A stretch of 7,372 nt of DNA from UPXZ01 sp035402725 (GCA_035402725.1 DAONDU010000129.1:1-7372); one strand, 5' to 3'; shown: positions 1 to 6,362, numbered from the stretch's first letter. The notes: generated by a model from the sequence alone, not told the origin. Numbers and translations are program-made.

Positions 1-1254
1 GGCGACTGGGTTACCGTACGCGAAGGCGACAGCGTGTTTGTCGGTTATGACAAGACCGAAACCGAAACCAATATCCTGCGTTATCGCAAAGTAAGTCAGA
101 AGAATAAAACTTTCTATCAGATCGTACTGTCCGAAACCCCGCTTTATGCCGAGATGGGCGGACAGGTTGGCGACAGGGGAACGCTGACGGTTAATAATGA
201 AACTATTGAGATTTTCGACACAAAAAAGGAAAACAACCTATCGGTTCATCTCACCAATTCGCTTCCCGAAGATGTTACCGCACCCTGTTTTGTCCGGATT
301 GATGTAGCAAAACGCAAGGCTACAGCCTGCAACCACACCGCCACTCACCTGCTTCACGAAGCGCTTCGCGAAGTGCTTGGCAAACATGTGGAACAGAAAG
401 GTTCCTTTGTAAGTCCCGAAAGTCTCCGTTTCGACTTTTCACATTTTCAAAAACTGACAAACGAAGAACTACGCGCCGTAGAAAAAATTGCCAACCGTAA
501 AATTCGTGAGAACTATCCGTTGCAGGAAAGCAGAAACACACCGATTGCCGAGGCGCAGGCAATGGGAGCAATGGCTCTTTTCGGAGAAAAATACGGTGAA
601 ACGGTTCGTGTCATCCGGTTTGGCAGTTCAATCGAACTCTGCGGAGGTACTCACGTACAGGCTACCGGCGATATCGGCATGGTTCGTATCATCTCCGAAA
701 GCTCCATTGCCGCGGGCGTACGACGTATCGAAGCCATTACCGGCGAAGCGGTGGAAGAATTGATGAACAACGTTCAGGATACGCTAAATTCTGCCAGGGA
801 ACTATTCAATAATGCTCCCGACTTATACAAAGCAATTCATAAAACGCTGGAAGAAAACAGCGAACTTAAGAAACAGGTGGATAACTTCATGCACGAGCGC
901 ATACTCACCCTGCGTGACAAGCTCATCGCTGACGCTAAAGACGAACAGGGAATTAAAGTAATCCGATTCCGTACCGACCTCCCGGCTGACGCGGTTAAGA
1001 CACTTTCATTCCAGATACGAAACCTGCTGAACGAAAAACTTTTCGTAGCTATCACCAGTTTGCATGAAGGCAAGCCATCGATTACGGTTCTACTTTCCGA
1101 CGATCTGGTTGCTCAAGGATACAACGCGGTGAACATTACCCGGGAAGCAGCCAAATGCATTCAGGGTGGCGGCGGCGGACAACCTTTCTTTGCAACCGCG
1201 GGAGGTAAAAATCCCGAAGGGCTGGATAAGGCAATGGAAATGCTGAAGCTGTAA
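1..1254 (+). CDS. alaS: Alanyl-tRNA synthetase, C-terminal part (5' end outside window)
   Basis: This cytoplasmic enzyme charges tRNA-Ala with alanine and clears mischarged Ser- and Gly-tRNA-Ala. The frame is open from base 1, so the 417 residues here are roughly the last half of a protein that is usually about 870 residues long; the aminoacylation and tRNA-recognition domains lie upstream. In order one sees the beta-barrel segment with YAEMGGQVGDRG (about residues 48-60), the editing domain with its zinc site HTATH (bases 334-348) and CGGTH (bases 640-654), a charged helical stretch (about residues 250-310), and the C-Ala/DHHA1 domain ending in a glycine-rich GGGGGQP motif (about residues 389-395). 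All four editing-site ligands (H, H, C, H) are present, so proofreading should be intact. A GTG at base 34 is internal and is not the start. The gene ends in TAA and is followed after 3 bases by a C-rich palindrome. Identification is secure. Confidence 0.97.
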   Translation, partial: GDWVTVREGDSVFVGYDKTETETNILRYRKVSQKNKTFYQIVLSETPLYAEMGGQVGDRGTLTVNNETIEIFDTKKENNLSVHLTNSLPEDVTAPCFVRIDVAKRKATACNHTATHLLHEALREVLGKHVEQKGSFVSPESLRFDFSHFQKLTNEELRAVEKIANRKIRENYPLQESRNTPIAEAQAMGAMALFGEKYGETVRVIRFGSSIELCGGTHVQATGDIGMVRIISESSIAAGVRRIEAITGEAVEELMNNVQDTLNSARELFNNAPDLYKAIHKTLEENSELKKQVDNFMHERILTLRDKLIADAKDEQGIKVIRFRTDLPADAVKTLSFQIRNLLNEKLFVAITSLHEGKPSITVLLSDDLVAQGYNAVNITREAAKCIQGGGGGQPFFATAGGKNPEGLDKAMEMLKL

Positions 1255-1257
1255 ATA

Positions 1258-1284
1258 TGCCCCCAACCCCTAAAGGGGATTTTT
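1258..1284 (+). repeat. C-rich interspersed palindrome, copy A; possible alaS terminator
   Basis: The element reads TG, five C, AA, then a perfect CCCC-TAAA-GGGG hairpin (1267-1278) followed by A and five T. A longer version of the same pattern lies at 6243-6271. Because it begins 3 bases after the alaS stop and ends in a T-run on the coding strand, it could work as a short terminator, although a 4 bp stem is weak. Such C-run/G-run intergenic palindromes are, to my knowledge, common in Bacteroidetes genomes; the genome-wide copy number cannot be seen here. Confidence 0.6.
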
Positions 1285-1445
1285 GACGGATTGCTACATA
1301 ATGGATTTTACCGGAAGACGAATAAACAACTAACTTAATCTGGATTAAAATGATTATTGAGTAAGTTGTGGTTTTACCCATGATATATTTTGATAATAAA
1401 TTATTAGCTTCAACGTAATATTTAAATAAATAGATTGATAAAATT

Positions 1446-2150
1446 ATGAGAATTCTCGTGTTAAAATCAGTTTTTCTAATCATATTTCTAGTAGGTAATT
1501 TCAGTATAAATGCTCAGGATTGGGCTAATCTGAAGCGCTATCAGAAGGAGAATGATACACTTTTATTAAAGGGCAATGCGGAAAACAGGGTGGTATTTAT
1601 GGGAAATTCCATCACTGAGGGATGGAAAAGCATGCATCCTGAATTCTTTAATAAGAATCCATATATCTGTCGCGGAATCAGCGGACAAACAACCCCGCAA
1701 ATGTTGCTACGGTTTCGTCAGGATGTAATTGAACTGAATCCACGCGTTGTTGTCATTCTTGCAGGTACAAACGACATTGCCGGAAACACCGGTCCATCGA
1801 CCCCGGAAATGATCATGGACAATATCAGGTCGATGGCCGAACTGGCAACGGCTAACAACATCCGTGTGGTGTTGTGCTCGGTGCTTCCTGCATATGATTA
1901 CCCCTGGAGAAAAGGGATGAAGCCAAACATAAAAATACCGGAACTTAACAAAATGATTAAAGCGTATGCCGACGAAAGACGGATTACCTATCTGGATTAT
2001 TTCGGTGCAATGGCCAATGAAAAAAACGGCATGATCGCCGAATATACAACCGATGGTGTCCACTGCACATCAGCAGGATACGATGTAATGGAAAAAATGG
2101 TGATACCTGCCATTGCTAAAGCATTAAAGACAAAACCCGCAAAGAAATAA
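1446..2150 (+). CDS. Secreted SGNH/GDSL-family esterase or lipase
   Basis: The product is a 234-residue exported hydrolase. A signal peptide covers about residues 1-24 (basic start, hydrophobic core, cut after NAQ). The mature part shows the SGNH blocks: GNSITEGW (residues 53-60, nucleophile Ser55), a block II glycine in RGISGQT (76-82), GTND (107-110, Asn109 in the oxyanion hole) and DGVH (203-206, the catalytic Asp/His pair). The usual GDS is GNS here, a common variant in this subfamily. Related proteins are annotated as GDSL lipases, PAF-acetylhydrolase-like proteins or carbohydrate acetyl esterases; the substrate cannot be read from sequence. A role in removing acetyl groups from plant polysaccharide is an inference from the nearby GH51 gene. 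The ATG is chosen because the signal peptide starts directly from it. No Shine-Dalgarno sequence is visible, as is usual in this phylum. The gene has its own terminator downstream and appears monocistronic. Confidence 0.9.
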   Translation: MRILVLKSVFLIIFLVGNFSINAQDWANLKRYQKENDTLLLKGNAENRVVFMGNSITEGWKSMHPEFFNKNPYICRGISGQTTPQMLLRFRQDVIELNPRVVVILAGTNDIAGNTGPSTPEMIMDNIRSMAELATANNIRVVLCSVLPAYDYPWRKGMKPNIKIPELNKMIKAYADERRITYLDYFGAMANEKNGMIAEYTTDGVHCTSAGYDVMEKMVIPAIAKALKTKPAKK

Positions 2151-2166
2151 TAATATAACAACTGAA

Positions 2167-2206
2167 AAAAAGAGGGTGCACAAAACGATTTGAGCACCCT
2201 CTTTTT
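2167..2206. terminator. Two-way intrinsic terminator between converging genes
   Basis: A perfect 13 bp stem joins 2167-2179 to 2194-2206, with core GAGGGTGC paired to GCACCCTC and a 14-base loop. An A-run on the left and a T-run on the right give a U-tract on either strand. It lies 16 bases after the esterase stop and 25 bases beyond the end of the metallo-beta-lactamase frame, so it can end transcription from both directions. Confidence 0.92.
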
Positions 2207-2231
2207 ATACATATAATGCATTATCATCTAA

Positions 2232-2971
2232 TTAGTTCGCTAATAATTCCTGAGTATGTTTAATCAGTTCGGACCCTCCTACTGCTCCATGACCCGGAAT
2301 GACTATTTTTGCGGTTGAGAATTTACGCATCAATTTTTCAATCGTACCGGGATACGCCTCCAAATCTCCGTCTGCAACATTTCCCAGGTTAGTAGAGCTA
2401 ATACTCTTAACCATACAGCCTGCAAACAATATCTGCTCTGACGGTATCCAGACAACAATATTGTCAAGCGAATGTGCGGCTCCCGGGTAATAACAAATTA
2501 TCCGTTTATCACCCAGCTGCAGTTGCAGCGAATCCTTAAAACCATGTTCCGGCACCGGCATGCCTCTGGATTTGGCAAAATCAATAGTCATTTGGTTGGC
2601 GTAGGACGTAATCCCCCTGATCCTGCAGGAAACTCAACCCACCCATACAATCGCCATGCCAGTGATTTGGAACAAATCCAACTATCTTTAATTTCATGGA
2701 ATCGGCAAGCCATGTGACCAACTCCTTCGTCAGAATATCGGTAGCCGGTGTATCGAAAAGAAAAGCTTCTTTTCCGGAGATAAAAACCAGACCGTTGGAA
2801 GAAATGCGGCCGTAACCGGGCAACTCGGAATATGAAACGTGTACAAAGGCATTTTCGGATAACTGGATGAGTTCGATATCTTCTGAAACGCGGATATGTT
2901 TATAATCTGGCTGTGCGAAACCGGTATATTGCATCACCATCGCCATAATTCAGAACAACTATTTTTTTCAT
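2232..2971 (-). pseudogene. Subclass B1 metallo-beta-lactamase, CcrA/CfiA-like, broken by two frameshifts
   Basis: Joined in the right frames, this encodes about 245 residues, close to CcrA (about 249). B1 enzymes are periplasmic zinc hydrolases that open the beta-lactam ring of penicillins, cephalosporins and carbapenems. The signal peptide starts at ATG 2971 (MKKIVVL), then one extra base within 2947-2950 shifts the frame. The second frame (2581-2946) carries a typical N-terminal half with NHWHGDC (zinc ligands HxHxD, 2650-2664) and runs to a stop at 2581. One extra base in the C-run at 2613-2617 (five G on the coding strand) shifts the frame again. Read with four G, the protein continues ITSYANQMTIDFAK, a stretch very like CcrA. 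The last part holds zinc ligands His (GAAHSLDN, 2472-2474), Cys (GCMVK, 2415-2417) and His (PGHGAVGG, 2289-2291), plus the Lys (K in GCMVK) and Asn (GNVAD) typical of B1 substrate binding. No active-site residue is lost. As written it cannot give a full enzyme. It is either a young pseudogene or two sequencing indels; the neighbouring frames are all intact. Confidence 0.88.
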
Positions 2972-3008
2972 AAATTTATTCTTAACTTCCCAAGGTTTAA
3001 ATGCGTAG

Positions 3009-3045
3009 CCTGCTGGAACGGATGATACAAATCCGCGCCAGCAGG
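3009..3045. repeat. REP-like imperfect palindrome between GH51 and metallo-beta-lactamase genes
   Basis: An outer 8 bp stem pairs CCTGCTGG (3009-3016) with CCAGCAGG (3038-3045). After a 2x2 internal loop, an inner stem pairs CGGA (3019-3022) with TCCG (3032-3035) around a 9-base loop. There is no T-run on either side, so it is not a classic intrinsic terminator. Its two-step stem with GC-rich foot looks like REP-type elements moved by IS200-like (RAYT) transposases. It lies 40 bases beyond the GH51 stop and could protect that transcript's 3' end. Confidence 0.55.
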
Positions 3046-3084
3046 GATAATAAAATTCAGCCCAGGAACTTACAGGTCTTTTTT

Positions 3085-5037
3085 TTATAACTTAATATTC
3101 AGCAGATAGAACGCTTTTGGAGCAAGTTTGAGTTCGAAGTCACTGCCCGGAATGTTGATTTCTTCGGATGCTGGAACAACTGTTTCGGGTTTATCCAGGG
3201 TGTTTTCAGCATCCGGTTTAGTTGATTTCAGAACGGTCTTCGTCACCTTTCTTTCAGCGGTTTTCAGACCTTTCAGGTGATAGGTTACCGATTTCTCACT
3301 GTCAGAAGTATTAGCTATTTTGAGAATAATTTCATTTTTACCGCTATCATAAACCGAAGAAGCATAGATTCCATCCTGGCCCGTGAGTGCTGTTTTATTT
3401 TCGGTGGTGGTCAGTACATTGGTTCCTGTATTGTGACCGTACAACTGCTGAACGTAATAATTTACAGATCGGACGCTTCTCAAATTGTCGAACCAGATCA
3501 GATCGGGTTTCCATTGCCAACCTTGAACGTGCGCAAACAGGGGAGCGTAAGTACACATTTGCACTACATCGGCATTGCGTTCGAATCCTGTCATAAAGGC
3601 GGCTTCGCATAACGCTGCCTCGAAGTTGTTTTTTCTGTTTGCCGGGTGGCAGGCATATTCTCCCGCGAAAACTTTGGGTCCTTTGCGGTCGTATTTGTCG
3701 TAGCGTGCTGCTCCAGATAAGAACCATTCCGGACTGCGATAATAATGTTCGTCCACGAGATCGGCTTTCAAGCGTTTCATTTCTTGCCATCCGTAATCAA
3801 AGTCTTTTCCATCGGGACTTGGGCCCGCCGATCCGATGATTTTAATTTCGGGATGTCTGGCTCTGATGGCAGTGATAAACGGTTCTAATCTTTCGGGATA
3901 GAGTTCACCCCACTGTTCGTTGCCAATGGCAATCAGTTTGAGATTAAAGGGGACCGGATGTCCCATTTCAGAGCGGATTTTTCCGTATTTAGTTGTAACA
4001 TCCCCGTTCGCAAATTCGATTAAGTCGAGAGCATCCTGAACATAAGGGTTTAATTCAGCTACAGGCACATGAGCGTGAATATCTTTATTCTGAAACTGGC
4101 ACGCCAGACCACAACTGAGAACCGGAAGCGGTTCTGCTCCGATATCTTCGGAAAGCTGGAAGAACTCATAAAATCCCAGTCCGTACGACTGATAATAATC
4201 GGGGAAAAAGCGGTTTGGGAAAGTATATTGCCAGCGGTTTTCGTTGAGCATTCTGTTTTCAACCTGTCCGATGGAGTTTTTCCACTGATAACGCGAATTC
4301 AGGTCGGTTCCTTCGACAATGCAACCTCCGGGGAAACGGAACACGCCCGGTTTGAGATCATAAAGAGCTTGCGCAAGGTCTTTACGGAGTCCATTTTTGC
4401 GTCCTTTCCAGGTGTCAACTGGGAACAGGGAAACGTGTTCCAGGTCCACCTCTGATTTTGATGTCAGGAAAATACGCAGTTTTGCATCGGGAAGGGTTTT
4501 CGATGGCTTCAGGATCAACTCGTTCTGTTTCCATTCCGTCGAGGGAATGTCTAATTTTGCATTTGCTATTACGTTGCTTTCTGTGTCGATAATTTCAACC
4601 CGGATGCTTCCGGTTGCAGCTGAAGCTTTTTTTGCCCATACAGAGAAGCGGTATTCCGCATCTTTTTTCACACCGATACCGAAATAACCTTCGTTGTCGA
4701 GACCGGTTTGTTTTTCATCGTGTCCGGCATAGGCGAGCCGGATGTAATGCGGATTGTTTTTGAAAGGCCCGTCGGTTTTAACTTCCACTTTCCCGAATGT
4801 GCTCCAGCCCATCAGATGTTCCGGAAATTCGAACGAGCGATTTTTTACCAGTTCGGCATACAAACCACCATCGGCGCCATAATTAATATCTTCGAAGAAA
4901 ATGCCGTACATGGTTTTTTGAACGGGAATTCCATTTTTCTTGAAATCGACCTGGATATTGTGAGTTTGAGCCACAGAGAGTTGAACTCCCAGGAATGTAA
5001 CTAATAAGAAAAACAGTTTAATTTTTGGTGTTTTCAT
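3085..5037 (-). CDS. Secreted alpha-L-arabinofuranosidase, glycoside hydrolase family 51
   Basis: The 650-residue exported enzyme should release terminal alpha-L-arabinofuranose from arabinan, arabinoxylan or arabinogalactan by a retaining mechanism. A signal peptide covers about residues 1-24 (hydrophobic core FFLLVTFLGVQL, cut after VAQ). The mature start shows the family hallmark MYGIFFEDINYGADGGLYAE (43-62) and NRSFEFPE (66-73). Residues about 75-205 form a beta-rich insert resembling a family 4/9 carbohydrate-binding module. The TIM barrel carries GVFRFPGGCIVEG (231-243), the acid/base in IGNEQWGE (Glu374) and the nucleophile in FAGEYA (Glu460). The C-terminal part (about 485-650) fits the alpha-L-AF beta-sandwich. 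Length and layout match Bacteroides GH51 enzymes. Both catalytic Glu are present and the frame is unbroken. It appears to be a single gene with a long upstream region holding hairpins and a candidate promoter. No SusC/SusD pair or regulator lies in the window, so membership in a polysaccharide utilisation locus cannot be shown. Confidence 0.95.
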   Translation of the reverse strand: MKTPKIKLFFLLVTFLGVQLSVAQTHNIQVDFKKNGIPVQKTMYGIFFEDINYGADGGLYAELVKNRSFEFPEHLMGWSTFGKVEVKTDGPFKNNPHYIRLAYAGHDEKQTGLDNEGYFGIGVKKDAEYRFSVWAKKASAATGSIRVEIIDTESNVIANAKLDIPSTEWKQNELILKPSKTLPDAKLRIFLTSKSEVDLEHVSLFPVDTWKGRKNGLRKDLAQALYDLKPGVFRFPGGCIVEGTDLNSRYQWKNSIGQVENRMLNENRWQYTFPNRFFPDYYQSYGLGFYEFFQLSEDIGAEPLPVLSCGLACQFQNKDIHAHVPVAELNPYVQDALDLIEFANGDVTTKYGKIRSEMGHPVPFNLKLIAIGNEQWGELYPERLEPFITAIRARHPEIKIIGSAGPSPDGKDFDYGWQEMKRLKADLVDEHYYRSPEWFLSGAARYDKYDRKGPKVFAGEYACHPANRKNNFEAALCEAAFMTGFERNADVVQMCTYAPLFAHVQGWQWKPDLIWFDNLRSVRSVNYYVQQLYGHNTGTNVLTTTENKTALTGQDGIYASSVYDSGKNEIILKIANTSDSEKSVTYHLKGLKTAERKVTKTVLKSTKPDAENTLDKPETVVPASEEINIPGSDFELKLAPKAFYLLNIKL

Positions 5038-5181
5038 GATTTATGAATGTAAGTTGATTAAATTTAATATCGATTTTTGTGCACATTAATAAGTGAAGGT
5101 TTTTCATTGAATTCAACCCCGTCGGAACAAACACAAACCTTCACAAGTTGTTTTAGCCTTTGCTCAGCCCGTTTGGCTTGT

Positions 5182-5191
5182 GGTGTACACC
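5182..5191. promoter_or_regulatory. Perfect 10 bp palindrome, possible operator of the GH51 gene
   Basis: GGTGTACACC is a perfect palindrome lying 145 bases before the GH51 start and about 38 bases downstream of the candidate promoter's -7 box. A dimeric repressor could bind there. No regulator gene is in the window, so the role is speculative. Confidence 0.25.
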
Positions 5192-5229
5192 TGCTGATTA
5201 CATAATATTTAAATCGTAAAACGGGTCAA

Positions 5230-5259
5230 CGAAATTACAGATTTATTTTACAATATCAA
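5230..5259 (-). promoter_or_regulatory. Candidate Bacteroidetes-type promoter for the GH51 gene
   Basis: On the minus strand TTG (5257-5259) is followed after 19 bases by TAATTTCG (5230-5237). This differs by one base from the Bacteroidetes -7 consensus TAnnTTTG and has about the right distance to a -33 TTG. It would give a leader of about 185 bases. With such AT-rich sequence a chance match is quite possible. Confidence 0.3.
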
Positions 5260-5356
5260 GATGATTCAAGTATGTTTTTTGATATTTCTTTTTCGATAAT
5301 TGGCAGGTTCTTACATTTTTAATCAGCGTTAAATATTTATGTTTTGTTTGGAAATC

Positions 5357-5386
5357 AAAAAAGTCCGGTTCTGACATCCTCGGCTT
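5357..5386 (-). terminator. Second, weaker terminator-like hairpin downstream of sdhB
   Basis: Read on the minus strand, AAGCCG (5381-5386) pairs with CGG-A-CTT (5361-5367) as a 6 bp stem with one bulged base and a 13-base loop, running into a T-run (complement of the A-run at 5357-5362). It shares the 11-base tail AAAAAAGTCCG with the main terminator 36 bases away, which suggests a backup or a duplicated terminator tail. Confidence 0.4.
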
Positions 5387-5391
5387 AAAAC

Positions 5392-5428
5392 AAAAAAAGT
5401 CCGCTGCAAAAATATTGCAACGGACTTT
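5392..5428 (-). terminator. Intrinsic terminator of the sdh operon
   Basis: The stem pairs AAAGTCCG (5396-5403) with CGGACTTT (5421-5428) and, after one mismatch, TGCAA (5405-5409) with TTGCA (5415-5419), around a 5-base loop. On the minus strand it is followed by seven T (complement of 5392-5398). It starts 52 bases after the sdhB stop, which fits the end of the operon and shields the GH51 gene from read-through. Confidence 0.88.
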
Positions 5429-5480
5429 CTTATTTACAATTTCCCAACTATTCCTCCATCAAGGGGTTATAGGACGATTA

Positions 5481-6236
5481 TTAATCTTTGAATTTTGCTC
5501 CGAGGAATTCTCTGTTCAGACGGGCAATGTGCGAAATCGAAACGTTTTTCGGGCATTCGGCTTCGCATGCTCCGGTGTTTGTACAGTTACCAAATCCGAG
5601 TTCATCCATCTTTGCAACCATTGCTTTGGCACGTTGTGCGGCTTCTACCCGTCCCTGTGGTAACAATGCGAGCTGGCTTACTTTTGCCGATACGAATAGC
5701 ATTGCTGAACCGTTTTTACAGGCAGCAGCACAGGCACCGCAACCGATACACGATGCAGCATCCATTGCTTCGTCAGCATTTACTTTCGAAATAGGAATTG
5801 CATTGGCATCGGGAGTTCCACCGGTATTAATCGATACGTAACCACCTGCCTGAATAATCTTATCGTAAGCGCTTCGGTCAACCATCAGGTCTTTGATAAC
5901 CGGGAATGCTGCCGAACGCCACGGTTCGATGGTAATCGTTTCACCATCGCTGAAGTTGCGCATATGCAGCTGACAGGTAGTGATTTCTCCATCGGGTCCG
6001 TGAGGATGTCCGTTGATATACATGCTGCACATACCGCATATACCTTCACGGCAATCGTGATCAAAGGCGATTGGTTCTTTGTGCTCACCAATCAGTTTTT
6101 CGTTGAGGATGTCCATCATTTCGAGGAACGATGCATCCGTTGATATATTTTCCACTTTATAAGTCTCGAAACTGCCTTTAGCTTTCGGACCGGCCTGACG
6201 CCATACTTTTAGAGTGAGATTTAAACTTTTTTCCAT
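5481..6236 (-). CDS. sdhB: Succinate dehydrogenase/fumarate reductase iron-sulfur subunit
   Basis: This 251-residue subunit passes electrons between the flavin of SdhA and the quinone site of the membrane cytochrome b in complex II, on the cytoplasmic face of the inner membrane. The N-terminal ferredoxin domain carries the 2Fe-2S ligands C62, C67, C70 (CREGICGMC) and C88 (TTCQLH). The C-terminal domain carries C163, C166, C169, C173 (CIGCGACAAAC) and C218, C224, C228 (CTNTGACEAECP). By comparison with E. coli SdhB, the 4Fe-4S cluster would use C163/C166/C169/C228 and the 3Fe-4S cluster C173/C218/C224. All 11 expected cysteines are present and the length is normal for Bacteroidetes. Sequence alone does not say whether the enzyme mainly oxidises succinate or reduces fumarate; anaerobic Bacteroidales use it for fumarate respiration. 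It follows sdhA on the same strand after a gap of 128 bases filled with palindromes. The ATG at 6236 fits the family N-terminus and has G-rich runs just upstream. Confidence 0.96.
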   Translation of the reverse strand: MEKSLNLTLKVWRQAGPKAKGSFETYKVENISTDASFLEMMDILNEKLIGEHKEPIAFDHDCREGICGMCSMYINGHPHGPDGEITTCQLHMRNFSDGETITIEPWRSAAFPVIKDLMVDRSAYDKIIQAGGYVSINTGGTPDANAIPISKVNADEAMDAASCIGCGACAAACKNGSAMLFVSAKVSQLALLPQGRVEAAQRAKAMVAKMDELGFGNCTNTGACEAECPKNVSISHIARLNREFLGAKFKD

Positions 6237-6242
6237 TATGTT

Positions 6243-6271
6243 TGCCCCCTAACCCCCTGAAGGGGGAATTT
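6243..6271. repeat. C-rich interspersed palindrome, copy B, directly before sdhB
   Basis: On the plus strand it reads TG, five C, TAA, then a perfect CCCCC-TGAA-GGGGG hairpin (6253-6266) and AATTT, the same pattern as copy A at 1258-1284. The first C-run (6245-6249) can also pair with the G-run, so two hairpins compete. In the sdh transcript the opposite strand is read, putting two G-runs 8 and 16 bases before the sdhB ATG, exactly in the ribosome-binding region. Confidence 0.65.
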
Positions 6272-6306
6272 AGAAGTTAATAAATGATTAATATATATAT
6301 ATTTTT

Positions 6307-6362
6307 GCTCCCAAGCCTACCTGTGGTAGTCAACTCCCTTTTCATGGAGCTGTGGGGGTAGC
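6307..6362. repeat. Multi-stem palindromic element between sdhA and sdhB
   Basis: Three nested or adjacent stems can be seen: an outer imperfect pairing of GCTCCCA (6307-6313) with the G-rich end (6354-6362), a perfect inner CTACC-TGT-GGTAG hairpin (6317-6329), and CTCC with GGAG (about 6334-6349). It begins just after the sdhA stop, before an (AT)n tract at 6291-6300. On the minus strand the element is followed by AAAAATATATAT, not a T-run, so it is not a standard terminator. It may be a repeat insertion or an mRNA-stability element. Confidence 0.45.

Larger units (their letters stand above)
5038..5390 (-). other. Non-coding region upstream of GH51 gene, with possible structured leader
   Basis: I see no convincing gene in this AT-rich stretch. 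Its part nearest the GH51 gene holds several inverted repeats: GTGAAGGTTT (5093-5102) with AAACCTTCAC (5135-5144), a perfect 10 bp pair with a 32-base loop; AGCC (5166-5169) with GGCT (5175-5178); TCAGC (5164-5168) with GCTGA (5193-5197); and the perfect palindrome GGTGTACACC (5182-5191). If transcription starts near 5223, all of them would lie in a leader of about 185 bases. The overlapping stems around 5164-5197 cannot all form at once. I recognise no known riboswitch core. The far part (5357-5390) belongs to a second terminator-like hairpin. Confidence 0.45.

Noticed and set aside
1335..1348. Interrupted palindrome TTAATC-TG-GATTAA before the esterase gene
   Set aside because: It is short and AT-rich and likely by chance; there is no second site or regulator to support an operator.
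1365..1392. Candidate promoter TTG...TATATTTTG before the esterase gene
   Set aside because: The -7 box fits TAnnTTTG only with a one-base length change and the spacing is uncertain, so it is too weak to list as a feature.
1136..1483. 115-residue minus-strand open frame spanning the alaS end and the esterase start
   Set aside because: It runs through the C-rich repeat and overlaps two real genes antisense; its composition is not protein-like.
2605..2625. Programmed ribosomal frameshifting in the metallo-beta-lactamase
   Set aside because: There is no typical slippery heptamer with a downstream stem or stop arrangement, the family does not use frameshifting, and a second shift lies in the signal peptide. 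Damage or sequencing error is simpler.
2232..2946. Two separate small genes (2581-2946 and 2232-2591) on the minus strand
   Set aside because: Each is half of one B1 metallo-beta-lactamase; the sequence joins perfectly after removing one base from the C-run at 2613-2617.
4069..4687. Overlapping plus-strand open frames inside the GH51 gene
   Set aside because: They are antisense to a well-conserved enzyme and have no recognisable motif.
5018..5107. Short minus-strand frame starting MKNLHLLM in the GH51 leader
   Set aside because: It could be a leader peptide overlapping the GH51 start, but it has no ribosome site or clear pattern, and a frame of 29 codons is expected by chance in AT-rich sequence.
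5038..5480. Known riboswitch, tRNA or CRISPR array in the largest gap
   Set aside because: No conserved riboswitch core, cloverleaf or spaced direct repeats could be found by reading both strands.
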